Assembly: GCA_965202735.1 (NCBI GenBank)
Contig: OZ241844.1
Coordinates: forward strand, 3,286,001 to 3,350,000
Length of the DNA stretch: 64,000 nt
DNA from: HK1 sp965202735
Lineage (GTDB): Bacteria; Pseudomonadota; Gammaproteobacteria; HK1
Direction of reading: 5' to 3'
Shown here: positions 18,250-26,290 of the stretch, in pieces
Numbering within the stretch: position 1 is the stretch's first letter
Layout of the letters: every line of letters begins with the position of its first letter
Notes under the pieces: model-generated
Databases searched by the model: none
What the model was told of the DNA's origin: nothing
What the model saw: only the letters and a program-made list of their open reading frames with translations
Position numbers and translations under genes: made by a program

Positions 18250-18339
18250 CGGACCGGGCGGCGGGGACCGCGGCGGACTTCGCGCACCGGGGTGGCGGGA
18301 CAGCTCTCGTCAGCGTCCTGAACCGAAGACGAGCGACGC

Positions 18340-18771
18340 ATGGGGACCATCGACGCCCGCGAGGACATCGTCACCCGGACCTTCGAGTCCGAGAGCTTCG
18401 ACTCGCTGCTCGACGACCTCGCCAGGGAGATCGAGGTCCACAACTACCGGGTCACCCGGATCTACGACATCGACAACATCCTCGAGCAGCCCGAGCGGGG
18501 GGTCGGCGCCACGATCTCCTTCGAGCGCTACAAGATTGTCGAGTTCTGCAACCTCGGAAGCTGCGCGGAGCTGATCTCGCAGGATCCGCGCGCGGGGGTG
18601 TTCATGCCGGTGCGATTCGCCGTCTACCGGAAGGCGGGTGCCGCCGATGCTTCGATCTCGTTCCTCAGGCCGAGCGCCTTTGCCCGCCAGTTCGATTCCC
18701 CGCGGCTCGCCGCGCTGGCGAACGACCTTGAGAAGGACATGACCGATGTTCTCGATGAGATGGGGTTCTAG
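18340..18771 (+). CDS. DUF302 domain protein
   Basis: A 143-residue soluble protein of the DUF302 family: FESESFDSLLDDLAREIEVHNYRVTRIYDIDNILEQ and YKIVEFCNLGSCAELISQDPRAGVFMPVRFAVYR are the family core, with two Cys in CNLGSC. DUF302 proteins are common beside sulfur-oxidation genes; their activity is not established. No signal peptide is seen. Its 3' end overlaps the SCO gene by 26 bp, so the two are likely co-translated. Confidence 0.8.
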   Translation: MGTIDAREDIVTRTFESESFDSLLDDLAREIEVHNYRVTRIYDIDNILEQPERGVGATISFERYKIVEFCNLGSCAELISQDPRAGVFMPVRFAVYRKAGAADASISFLRPSAFARQFDSPRLAALANDLEKDMTDVLDEMGF

Positions 18772-19366
18772 CCCGGCCCGCAGGACCCGCGGGCTGGTCC
18801 CGGCGCTCGCGCTCGCGGCGCTGCTGGCCGGGATGCCGGAGGCCGGCGCCGCGGGTCAGGGCATGCCCGCCGGCGGCGACTTCACGCTCGCCTCGGCCCG
18901 GGGGCCGGTCAATCTCGGCGACCACCGGGGCAAGGTGGTCCTGCTGTTCTTCGGCTACACCTCCTGCCCCGACGTCTGCCCGCTGTCGCTCGCGAGGATG
19001 GGCGCGTGCCTCGCGTCGCTGGAGGACGAGCAGGCGGAGCGGGTGAGCGCGCTGTTCATCACCCTGGACCCCGGGCGGGACACGGCCGAGCGCATGCGCC
19101 GGTACGCCGGCTTCTTTCACCCGCGGATCGTCGGCCTCACCGGTGACGCCGAAGCGATCGACGAGGTGACCACCCGGTACGGGATCGGGTACGAGCGGAA
19201 GCCCGCTCCCGAATCGGCCCTCGGCTACTCGATCTCCCATCCCGACACCATCCTTCTCGTCGATGCCGAAGGCGCGCTGGTGGGCGAGGTCGGAGGCGGC
19301 GAAGGCCCCGAGGCGCTCCGCCGGAAGGTCCTGGAGCTGCTGGCGCACCGGGGGTGGCCGGGTTGA
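18746..19366 (+). CDS. SCO1/SenC-family copper chaperone / thiol protein
   Basis: A 206-residue secreted or membrane-anchored protein with a thioredoxin-like fold. The copper-binding CPDVCP is at residues 74-79 (GYTSCPDVCPLSLARM), and the distal His is in YSISHPDTILLVD. SCO proteins deliver copper to cytochrome oxidase or act as thiol-disulfide reductants. Here the gene is embedded in a Sox-type cluster, so it could serve either oxidase assembly or redox upkeep of SoxY cysteines. It overlaps the DUF302 gene. Confidence 0.85.
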   Translation: MFSMRWGSSPARRTRGLVPALALAALLAGMPEAGAAGQGMPAGGDFTLASARGPVNLGDHRGKVVLLFFGYTSCPDVCPLSLARMGACLASLEDEQAERVSALFITLDPGRDTAERMRRYAGFFHPRIVGLTGDAEAIDEVTTRYGIGYERKPAPESALGYSISHPDTILLVDAEGALVGEVGGGEGPEALRRKVLELLAHRGWPG

Positions 19367-19430
19367 CGTGTCCGCATCGAGACCGCGCGCGAACGCGGCC
19401 TGCCGACGGACTGGCTCAACGAGCATTCGC

Positions 19431-21080
19431 ATGAGCTCCTCATCCGATCACGGAAGGGTATCGGCGAACCGCGCCGGCGCGTGCGCGCTTCCCGTTCGAA
19501 GCGCCGTCCTGGCGACGGCGCTGGCGATGGCGCTGGCGACGGCCGCGCCGGCCTTCGCCTACCACCACCACGATTCGCGGGTGGAGTTCGAGGACTACGC
19601 CGGCGACGTGGTCGCGCGCAACCTCGGGCAGCGGCGGCCGTACTTCCTGCTGTTCTCGGCCGAGTGGTGCCACTGGTGCCACGAGTTCGCGGACCGGACC
19701 CTGGTGCGCGAGGAGGTCTACACCTACCTCAACGAGCACTTCGTCAACGTCTTCATCGACGCGGACATCCACACCGCCGCCTCGGTGAAGTACCGGGCGA
19801 AGGGGCTGCCGTTCATCGTGTTCCTCGACCCCGACGGCTCGGTGTACTTCAGGTACACGGGCACGCTCTACGGCGACCAGTTCATGGAAGTGCTCCGGGA
19901 GATCAGGAGCAACATCGAGCGCAACGTCGCCATCCCCGGCCAGGACACCGCCTTCGAGCCCTACGTCGCGCCGGACACTCTGGACATCGCCGACCTCGTC
20001 GCCCTCGGGCAGGCATTCAGGGACGGAATCCTCGAGAACTTCGATCCGGTCGAGCACGGGGTGGGACGGGGCGAGAAGGCGATCCTGCCCCGGACGTTCC
20101 TCTACCTGCTGGAGCGCACCGGCGATGCGGAACGCGAGGACGCCGTCGACGGCGTGGCAGGGACGCTCGCCCGGGCGATCGAGGCCATCTACGACCCGGT
20201 GGAGGGCGGGTTCTTCCGCTACGCCGAGACCCGGGACTGGCGGGTGCCCCACTACGAGAAGATGGCGGACCTGAACGCCGGGGCGGCGCTGGTGCTCTAC
20301 CGGCTCGACCGCCGGTCCGCCTCGCCGGCCCTCCGGCAGGCGGGCGAGCGCACGGCCGAGTACCTCCGTTCGACCCTGTACGAGCCGTCACGGGGCACGT
20401 TCCTGAGCTTCCAGGAAGCGGACACGCGCTACTTCCGGCTCGATGCCGCGCGCCGCGGCACGGTCACCGCGCCCGCGGTGGCGGACAAGGTCTTCACCGA
20501 CCGCCTCGCCGGGACGCTGGACCACCTGCTGGACCTGCTGCCCCTGACGGCCGACCCGGCGCTGGAGCGGCAGGTGAGGCGGTCGGTGGAATTCCTCGCC
20601 GCCATGGCCGGGAAGGGCGCGGGCCCGCGGCGCTACTTCCTGCGGTCCGGGGGACGGTGGGAGGGCGACGGGCCGCTGCGCGATCACGCGCTGGTGGCGC
20701 GGGTCCTCCAGAAGGCGTCGCGCCGGCTTTCGGAGCCCCGCTTCGCGCGCATCAGCCACGCGGTGGTCGACACGGCCGTCGACCGGTTCTTCGATGCCGG
20801 AAAGGGGATTTTTGTCGACCCGGCCCTTGCCGGAGACGACGGCGCCGAGCTCCTGATGGAGATGAACGCACTGCTCGGGCTCACGATCATGCGGCTCGGC
20901 GAGGACGGCTTCCCGCCGCGATGGGAGCTGGTGGACTCGCTGATGACGTACTTCTCGGGCGCCGGCACCCTGCTCGAGGAACGGCTGTGGGACGCCGGCG
21001 ACTGGGAGATCATGGAGGCCTACGTGCCCTATCTCCAGGCGGTCGACGCCTGGATCGAGCTCCGATCCCGAGGCGGGTGA
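19431..21080 (+). CDS. DUF255/YyaL-like protein: thioredoxin domain plus six-hairpin domain
   Basis: A 549-residue protein. A signal peptide (residues about 21-43) is followed by a thioredoxin-fold DUF255 domain with WCHWCH at 79-84 and cis-Pro at KGLPFIVFLD. The C-terminal 330 residues have the alpha-hairpin/glycosidase-like layout of the YyaL/SSP411 family (EGGFFRYAETRDWRVPHYEKM is diagnostic). It probably acts in periplasmic thiol redox control. It ends the + strand cluster and converges with soxK. I chose ATG 19431 because upstream residues do not fit a signal peptide. Confidence 0.8.
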   Translation: MSSSSDHGRVSANRAGACALPVRSAVLATALAMALATAAPAFAYHHHDSRVEFEDYAGDVVARNLGQRRPYFLLFSAEWCHWCHEFADRTLVREEVYTYLNEHFVNVFIDADIHTAASVKYRAKGLPFIVFLDPDGSVYFRYTGTLYGDQFMEVLREIRSNIERNVAIPGQDTAFEPYVAPDTLDIADLVALGQAFRDGILENFDPVEHGVGRGEKAILPRTFLYLLERTGDAEREDAVDGVAGTLARAIEAIYDPVEGGFFRYAETRDWRVPHYEKMADLNAGAALVLYRLDRRSASPALRQAGERTAEYLRSTLYEPSRGTFLSFQEADTRYFRLDAARRGTVTAPAVADKVFTDRLAGTLDHLLDLLPLTADPALERQVRRSVEFLAAMAGKGAGPRRYFLRSGGRWEGDGPLRDHALVARVLQKASRRLSEPRFARISHAVVDTAVDRFFDAGKGIFVDPALAGDDGAELLMEMNALLGLTIMRLGEDGFPPRWELVDSLMTYFSGAGTLLEERLWDAGDWEIMEAYVPYLQAVDAWIELRSRGG

Positions 21081-21237
21081 CGAGGCGCACGTGCGCGGCG
21101 CCGGTACGAGCGTCCGATGAGCCGCTCGTCGCGGCTTCCGGACAGCCTCGGGATGGAGCGCCCGGTCGTCCCGGCCGCGTCACTGGCCGAGATCGGGACG
21201 CTCGGCCCCGAAGCGGCGCTCGGCCCCGAAGCCGCGC

Positions 21238-21723
21238 CTACTTCAGCACCGCATCCTTCCAGGCCGACTCCTGCTCCTTCGCCTGAATCAGCCCGAGCTC
21301 GCACTGGCGCCTCACGCGGTTCGCGAGCTCGACCGCCTTCCCGTACTCCCCCTTCTCGCCGAGCTTCCTCGACTCGCGGAGCATCGCCCGGACGTCGCGC
21401 CACTCGAAGCCGGCCTTCCCGACCGCCTTTCTCGCCTTCGCGGCGGCGTTGTAGGCGGCGATGAACGTCGCCTCGTCACTCGCCCGGGCGTGGGGCGCGA
21501 AGCCCCCCACGCCGGCCGCGAGCATCGCGGCCGCGACCGACGCCGCGATCCGGCGTCGATGCCCCCCGCGCGCGGATGCCCCGGTCCGGCGCGCCATCGG
21601 TCCCGGTGCTCCCATCGGTCCCGGCGCTTCCGTCGGTCCCGGCGCTTCCATCAGTGCCGGCGCTTCCATCGGTCCCGGCGCCCCCATCGGTTCCGGCGCT
21701 CCCATCGGTCCCGGCGCTTCCAT
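21238..21723 (-). CDS. soxK: SoxXA-binding protein SoxK with repeat-expanded N-terminus
   Basis: The conserved part (FIAAYNAAAKARKAVGKAGF, then EYGKAVELANRVRRQCELGL) matches SoxK, the small subunit that stabilises and activates SoxXA. A signal peptide (RRRIAASVAAAMLAAGVGGF) precedes it. The ATG at 21723 overlaps the soxA stop (TGATG), which favours coupling and gives 161 residues. That start adds about 42 residues of MEAPGP-type hexapeptides, encoded by an 18-bp repeat, before the signal peptide. The ATG at 21597, giving 119 residues, is the more normal-sized alternative. Confidence 0.8.
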   Translation of the reverse strand: MEAPGPMGAPEPMGAPGPMEAPALMEAPGPTEAPGPMGAPGPMARRTGASARGGHRRRIAASVAAAMLAAGVGGFAPHARASDEATFIAAYNAAAKARKAVGKAGFEWRDVRAMLRESRKLGEKGEYGKAVELANRVRRQCELGLIQAKEQESAWKDAVLK

Positions 21724-21733
21724 CAGTGCCGGC
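21596..21733 (-). repeat. 18-bp in-frame minisatellite at the soxA/soxK junction
   Basis: About 7.5 units of an 18-bp repeat (consensus on the - strand close to ATGGAAGCGCCGGGACCG) fill the space between the soxA stop and the soxK signal peptide. The unit encodes M-(E/G)-A-P-(G/E/A)-(P/L), and nearly every unit carries an in-frame ATG, so translation could start at several places. Confidence 0.85.
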
Positions 21734-22559
21734 TCCCCGGTCCGTTGAGCGGGACCCCGTTGCTCATGTAGGTGTGGAAGAACTCCAGGTTGCGGTACTC
21801 GCGGCTCTGCGGCCCGAACGACGTGGCCCGGAGCTGCCGGCTGCACGCCGCGTAGCTGCGATGCAGGGTGGTGATCTCCCGCCACGTCTTGCGGAAGACC
21901 GGGAAGTGGCTCACCTGGCCGAGGGCGGGGCCGATGAGCTCGGCCCGCAGGAGCCGGCCGACGGCGTCGACGTGGCACGAGGCGCAGGAGAAGTTGAGCT
22001 GGCCGCGCCTGGAGTAGTAGTGCCTCTTGCCCTCCTCGTAGGCGGCGAGCGCGCGAGGGTCGTCGGCCGGGATCTTCACGTCGATGATGTTGTCGCGCGA
22101 CAGGTACGCGAGGTAGGCGGAGATCTGCGCGAGCGGACCCCGGTAGTACTTCAGCGGCTCCTCCCCGTTCTCCTCGCGGCAGAGATTGATCGCCAGCTCC
22201 ATGGTGACGACCTCGCCGCGCTCCGCGTCCCAGTACGGATAGCCCTGCCGGACCCCGGACTCGTAGTCCGGGAAGCAGTCCGCGTAGCTCCCGCCGTTGG
22301 CGAACGGCTCGTGAAACAGCTCCTCTCCCGCGTCGATGTCGAACTCGTAGGGCGGGAACTCCTCCATCTGCTCCCACTCCTCGCGCCGGTCCGCGTCGAT
22401 GGAGTAGAGCCCGTTGGCGAAGTCCTCGAACGGCGTGTCGGGGAAGCGCTGCTGGTAGAAGTCCTGGAACGCCCTCCGGTCGTCCTCGGGCGCTCCCCGG
22501 GCCACGCCCGGACCGAGCACCAGGCTTGCGCCGAGCCATGCGATCAGTGCCGCTCGCAT
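21723..22559 (-). CDS. soxA: SoxA, mono-haem type, catalytic subunit of L-cysteine S-thiosulfotransferase
   Basis: A 278-residue periplasmic cytochrome with signal peptide MRAALIAWLGASLVLGPGVA. It has a single haem site, CASCH at 192-196, and the catalytic cysteine ligand C239 in RSYAACSRQLRA. The lost N-terminal haem site is replaced by a Cys pair (C95 and C127) that normally forms a disulfide, as in single-haem SoxA. With SoxX it oxidatively joins thiosulfate to the SoxY cysteine. It is co-transcribed with soxX, soxY, soxZ and soxK, with a 123-bp mobile element sitting between soxZ and soxA. Confidence 0.93.
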   Translation of the reverse strand: MRAALIAWLGASLVLGPGVARGAPEDDRRAFQDFYQQRFPDTPFEDFANGLYSIDADRREEWEQMEEFPPYEFDIDAGEELFHEPFANGGSYADCFPDYESGVRQGYPYWDAERGEVVTMELAINLCREENGEEPLKYYRGPLAQISAYLAYLSRDNIIDVKIPADDPRALAAYEEGKRHYYSRRGQLNFSCASCHVDAVGRLLRAELIGPALGQVSHFPVFRKTWREITTLHRSYAACSRQLRATSFGPQSREYRNLEFFHTYMSNGVPLNGPGSRH

Positions 22560-22677
22560 CCCGTCGGTTCTCCCTCGTGTCCGCAGTGTCTCATTCCGAC
22601 TTTCTTCCTCGACGCGACATCACCGCCCCGAAGTCAAGCCGAGGCACACCCCCGTGTCGAGCCACGCGACAAATGGC

Positions 22678-22800
22678 CAGCGGTTCCCGCCAATGCCCGG
22701 AGAGGCCGCGCCATGGTGGAATTCCGGTGTGATTTCGACCTTCAGGGCGTCGAATCGAGGGGATTGCAGGGGCCTGTTCCCGCCCGGCGGGAATTGCCGG
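22678..22800 (+). mobile_element. Family B miniature element, copy B2, inside the sox operon
   Basis: An exact 123-bp copy running from CAGCGGTTCCCGCC to GGCGGGAATTGCCGG. It is flanked by the 8-bp direct repeat CAAATGGC (22670-22677 and 22801-22808), a target-site duplication. It lies between soxZ and soxA. The palindromic ends may form a hairpin in the sox mRNA and so change the soxZ/soxA ratio. Confidence 0.85.
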
Positions 22801-22810
22801 CAAATGGCGG

Positions 22811-23125
22811 CTACCTGACCCTGGCGTCCGCGCTCGCCTGCTCGCCCATGTTGTCGACCCAGGCGACGGTGATGGTGTCGCCCTTGCTCGCGCCCGTGAC
22901 CTCGGCGGAAAGATAGGGGTCCTGCGATACTCCGGGCCCGAGGTACGCGGTCATCACGGTCGTTCCGTTGAGCGCGACGTTCACGTCGCTGATGTAGTGC
23001 GCGGGGATCTTCTTTCCGGTCTTCCTGTCCCTGCGCAGCCCGGTCTCCATCGGGTGCTGCATCAGGAACTTGACCGTTGCGACGCCGTCCTTCGCCCGCG
23101 CGCGGATCTTGATCTTGCGTGCCAT
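22811..23125 (-). CDS. soxZ: SoxZ, thiosulfate-oxidation carrier subunit
   Basis: A 104-residue canonical SoxZ: KIKIRARAKDGVATVKFLMQ, HPMETGLRRD with the conserved HPMETG, and SKGDTITVAWVDNMGE. It lacks a signal peptide, as expected for co-export with SoxY. It forms the SoxYZ heterodimer with the canonical soxY upstream. The stop lies 10 bp from the edge of the family B element, inside a region duplicated by that insertion. Confidence 0.93.
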   Translation of the reverse strand: MARKIKIRARAKDGVATVKFLMQHPMETGLRRDRKTGKKIPAHYISDVNVALNGTTVMTAYLGPGVSQDPYLSAEVTGASKGDTITVAWVDNMGEQASADARVR

Positions 23126-23139
23126 CGTTCACTCCCTCT

Positions 23140-23229
23140 TCGTTGTCGTCGCGGCCTCTTTCGTTGTCGCCGCACCTCGTGCGTGACAACGCTGTCGCTC
23201 CGCACCAGGAGCCTCGTTGTCGTCGCGGC
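23140..23229. repeat. Spaced 16-bp repeats between soxY and soxZ
   Basis: TCGTTGTCGTCGCGGC occurs at 23140-23155 and 23214-23229, with a third partial copy (TCGTTGTCGCCGC) at 23161. They occupy most of the 105-bp gap between the two genes. No role is evident. Confidence 0.6.
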
Positions 23230-23230
23230 T

Positions 23231-23674
23231 TCAACCGCCGCAGCCGCCGATGGTGACCTTCACCTCCTTCGTGGCGCGGTAGACCGTGTCGCCGGCCTTG
23301 ACCACCGCATGCACCGGAGAGGTCTCGCTCATCTTGATCCGGGTCGAGACGAGCCCTCCGGAACGCTCGGAGAGGACGAACGACGCGGCGAGAGGCGCGG
23401 GGTTGCGCTCCGAGATGATGCTGACGGACTCGGCGTGCTCGATGTCGAACTTCACGGTGACGGGGACGATGGCGCCGTTCTCGGCGATGTCGGGGGCCTT
23501 GATCGTGATCCGGCCGGTCTCGACGGTGGTGGACGTGCCGTAGAGCTCGGCCAGGGCATCGTCCTTCGAGGTCGAGTCGAACGCCGACGCCGGCCGCGCC
23601 GCGAACGCCCGCAGCGGCGCGAGCACGAGCGCGGCCGCGGCGCCCAGGAGTCGTATGAAGATTCTGCGGTTCAT
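23231..23674 (-). CDS. soxY: SoxY, canonical sulfur carrier
   Basis: A 147-residue protein with a Tat-like signal (MNRRIFIRLLGAAAALVLAP) and the classic C-terminal swinging arm VTIGGCGG. The cysteine binds the sulfur intermediates in the periplasm. Family blocks include AENGAIVPVTVKFDIEHAES and VHAVVKAGDTVYRATKEVKV. It follows soxX by 49 bp in the - strand operon and pairs with the SoxZ encoded next. The + strand paralogue at 14810 has a shortened arm. Confidence 0.93.
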   Translation of the reverse strand: MNRRIFIRLLGAAAALVLAPLRAFAARPASAFDSTSKDDALAELYGTSTTVETGRITIKAPDIAENGAIVPVTVKFDIEHAESVSIISERNPAPLAASFVLSERSGGLVSTRIKMSETSPVHAVVKAGDTVYRATKEVKVTIGGCGG

Positions 23675-23723
23675 GGTTCCGTATCTCCCACACCCTGTCG
23701 TGGCCGCCGCTCCATGGGCGGCT

Positions 23724-24089
23724 TCAGAGTGAATGCACGAACTCGACCACCTTGTCGATTTCTTCCTCGGTGAGGATGTCGTGCCGCCCGAACGGCGGCA
23801 TGAGGGACTGGGGATTGAACTTCGACGCGTCCCGGATCTGGTCGCGCAGCTTCGCCTTGTCGGGGAAGCGCGCCTTCATCGCCACGAGCGGCGGACCGAT
23901 GTTTCCGGGCAGCGTGGCCCCGGCGATGACGTGGCAGGCCATGCAGTTGCCCTTGCGGCGATCGAGGGCGATCTCCCGGCCCTCGTCGATCACCGATGCC
24001 GCCACTGCCTCCGTCGCAATGCCCGGTCCCGCGACGGAGGCCGCGGCGATGGCGACCACCAGCAACGCGCCCTCCCGGAGTCTGTCCAT
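23724..24089 (-). CDS. soxX: SoxX, cytochrome c subunit of L-cysteine S-thiosulfotransferase
   Basis: A 121-residue (from ATG 24089) mono-haem cytochrome. A signal peptide (MDRLREGALLVVAIAAASVA) is followed by the haem site CMACH at 49-53 and the SoxX blocks GATLPGNIGPPLVAMKARFP and SLMPPFGRHDILTEEEI, where the Met is the likely axial ligand. It takes electrons from SoxA. The start region lies in a 75-bp tandem repeat, and two upstream copies also offer in-frame ATGs, so the true start could be 75 or 150 bp further upstream; only the start at 24089 leads directly into a signal peptide. Confidence 0.88.
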   Translation of the reverse strand: MDRLREGALLVVAIAAASVAGPGIATEAVAASVIDEGREIALDRRKGNCMACHVIAGATLPGNIGPPLVAMKARFPDKAKLRDQIRDASKFNPQSLMPPFGRHDILTEEEIDKVVEFVHSL

Positions 24090-24244
24090 GGCGCCCCGGC
24101 CGTCAGCAGGCCGCCGTCGCTCCGGCGGTCGGCCCAGCAACGCGCCCTCCCGGGGCCTGCCCATGGCGCCCCGGCCGTCAGCAGGCCGCCGCCGCTCCGG
24201 CGGCCGGTCCAGCAACGCGCCCTCCCGGAGTCCGCCCATGGTGC
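24060..24244 (-). repeat. 75-bp tandem repeat over the soxX translation start
   Basis: Units start at 24060, 24135 and 24210 (spacing exactly 75 bp), about 2.5 copies with few mismatches. On the - strand each unit contains an in-frame ATG and encodes LREGALL followed by a PPERRRPADGRGAM-type segment. The repeat thus copies the soxX initiation region and the first residues of its signal peptide. Confidence 0.85.
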
Positions 24245-24491
24245 CTCCGTCTCCGTGGATCATGTCCCGTGGACCATGCCCGCCGCGGACCCTGATCCGT
24301 CGAGCCGTCGATACGATACCGCAACGAACGGCCTCATCGTCAATCCGACCCCATTCGGGCCCGCGCGGTTCCGACGGTCGCGGCACCGGCGTCGAGCCTC
24401 CCTTGTCCGGCCGCCGCGTGCGCTTCGTGGCGACACCGCCGGGAGGACACCAAGGCGGCCCGCATCACGACATGCGCCGGCGCCCCGCCGC

Positions 24492-24932
24492 TCAGAGCGC
24501 CGCGATGGTCTCCGCCAGACGTTCGGCCCGACCGCGCATCGTCTCGACCGCGCGCGTCGCCCGGTCGTGGAGCGACTCGTCGACGCCGAACTGATCGTAG
24601 GGCTGAACGATCGCGATCGACTCGTCCATTCCGAGCGCATCGCGCCAGACGACCCCGGTCTGCTCCGTCAGCTCCGCCGCGAGCGCCTTCTGGTCGAAGT
24701 AGAGCCCCTGCAGGCTGCGGGCACGTTGCGCTCCGATGCACACCACCGCGGTGAACGGAACGCCGCGCTCGTCGGGGCCCGCGAGCGCGCCCTCCCAGAC
24801 CGCGACCGCTTCTCTGATGCGCCGGGCCGCATCCTCCAGCAGCGCGACGCACGCGGCGCGGCGCTCGGGCGGCCAGGCCTTCGACGCCTCGACGGTCGCC
24901 GCCTGGCAGTCGCTCAGGAGCCGGCCCGCCAC
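24492..24932 (-). CDS. Hypothetical protein, coupled to the upstream small gene
   Basis: About 146 residues from a GTG at 24932, which overlaps the end of the preceding gene by 19 bp. The sequence is a charged alpha/beta protein (AACVALLEDAARRIREAVAV, then VPFTAVVCIGAQRARSLQGL and DALGMDESIAIVQPYDQFGV) with no signal peptide. I do not recognise the family. Codon use is like its neighbours. It precedes soxX in the same direction, with about 400 bp between, so co-regulation with sulfur oxidation is possible but unproven. Confidence 0.5.
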   Translation of the reverse strand: MAGRLLSDCQAATVEASKAWPPERRAACVALLEDAARRIREAVAVWEGALAGPDERGVPFTAVVCIGAQRARSLQGLYFDQKALAAELTEQTGVVWRDALGMDESIAIVQPYDQFGVDESLHDRATRAVETMRGRAERLAETIAAL

Positions 24933-25117
24933 GACTCGAATCCGTCCGTGTCGCCGTTCTCGCCCGCCTCGTACCCGGCCTCGTAGGCCTCGGTGATGCG
25001 CTGCTCCTCGCGTTTCGGATTGCCCATGAACCCGCCGACCCAGCCCTGGATGTACTCCGGGTCGACGTCCGCCTGCTCCATGCGGGCCACGGTGTCGTAG
25101 TAGCGCTTGCGGTCCAC
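24914..25117 (-). CDS. Small hypothetical protein
   Basis: A 67-residue acidic protein (MDRKRYYDTVARMEQADVDP, then YIQGWVGGFMGNPKREEQRI and AYEAGYEAGENGDTDGF). It has no signal peptide or membrane helix. The pattern YIxGWxGGFxGNPxREEQR with a following AYxAGYxAG looks like a conserved small-protein family, but I cannot name it. It overlaps the next gene by 19 bp. Confidence 0.55.
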   Translation of the reverse strand: MDRKRYYDTVARMEQADVDPEYIQGWVGGFMGNPKREEQRITEAYEAGYEAGENGDTDGFESWRAGS

Positions 25118-25267
25118 GCGTCCCTCCGGTCGGGGTATTCGGAAACGTTGGCGGCCCGACGGTGCCTGCGCCCGCGAGACGCCGCAAGGGTGGCCGTCGG
25201 GCGCATCGTGGCGGGGCTCCAGCCACCTGCGTCCGTGCGGTGCGGAAAGTCGGCGCGGAAAGTCTAG

Positions 25268-26106
25268 GGCCTGTTAACACTATATGGATTTGAGCGCATC
25301 GACGATGAGCGCAAAGGAGATGAAGAAGCTGAAGACCACATCGAGCTTGTCGAAGCGGGTGAACACCCGCCTGAATCGCTTCAGCCGCCGGAACAAACGC
25401 TCGACCTCGTTGCGCCTCTTGTACAGCTCCCGGTCATACTCCCATGGCGAAACCCGATTCGCCTTCGGCGGCACCACCGGCTCAAGCCCCAACTCCGCGA
25501 CCAGCGCGCGGGTCTCGTCGCCCTCGTAGGCCTTGTCCATCACCAGAGAGCGCGCCGATTCCGGCAGCGCCGTGCGGGCCAGCAGCTCCCGTCCTTGCGG
25601 CGCATCCCCCGCCTCGCCCCCGGACAGCGAAAACCCTACTGCGCTTCGGTCATCCGCGGCAACCAGATGAAGCTTGGTGGTCCAGCCCCCGCGCGACTTC
25701 CCGATGGCCTGGGGACCGTTTTTTTCTCCGCCCCCGTCCCGTCCGGATGCACCTTGACCGCCGTGCTGTCGAGCGACAGCACCTCCACCTTCACCCGAAT
25801 GATGCCCTGGCGCTGCAGCTCCCCAAACACCCGGTCCAGCACCCCGCTCTTCGCCCAGCGGTTCATCCGCGTGTAGATGGTGTGCCAGTTGCCGAAATGG
25901 GCCGGCAGCCCGCGCCACTTGCAGCCTTGCTCGGCCACATACAGGATGGCGTTGAGCACCGCCAGATGAGTGAGCGAGACATTGCCCCGTTGGCGCGGAA
26001 ACACATGCGCGATGCGCTCGTAGTGCGCTTGCGTGAGCTCCATAGCTCTGGAATCCTCTTCATCGACCGTAGGTCCAGAGTCTATCAGAAATTGCGTTAA
26101 CAGGCC
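25268..26106 (-). mobile_element. IS5-family (IS427 group) insertion sequence, copy 1, 839 bp
   Basis: The element runs from GGCCTGTTAAC to GTTAACAGGCC (perfect inverted ends) and is flanked by CTAG on both sides (25264-25267 and 26107-26110), a typical target duplication for this group. A second copy of the same length, with identical translations, lies at 60159 in the opposite direction, also in CTAG. Identity suggests recent activity. Confidence 0.93.
25280..26043 (-). CDS. IS5-family transposase, read through by -1 frameshift
   Basis: Two overlapping frames form one DDE transposase of about 254 residues. The first starts at 26043 (MELTQAHYERIAHVFPRQRG) and would end at 25636. At A7 (25729-25735), in the context AAAAAAAC, a -1 slip joins AEKK to NGPQAIGKSRGGWTTKLHL, and the second frame runs to 25280. 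Catalytic residues are D in SLDSTAVKVH, D in VMDKAYEGDE and E in YKRRNEVERLF. Programmed frameshifting is the usual expression mode in the IS427 group. Confidence 0.9.
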
Positions 26107-26290
26107 CTAGGAGCCGGCCGCAACGCCCGGCAATATTCCGATTCGGATAGGGTGTGGTCCGATCCGAGGCCGCACGACCCCTTCTCGATCCCGAACGCAT
26201 GGAATCATGAAGATGGCACCCTTCGCGATGTGTTCGGCAGCCTGCCCGCGCACGGCTTCGAGGTCGCGGTTTCGACCGGGGAGGCCCTGA

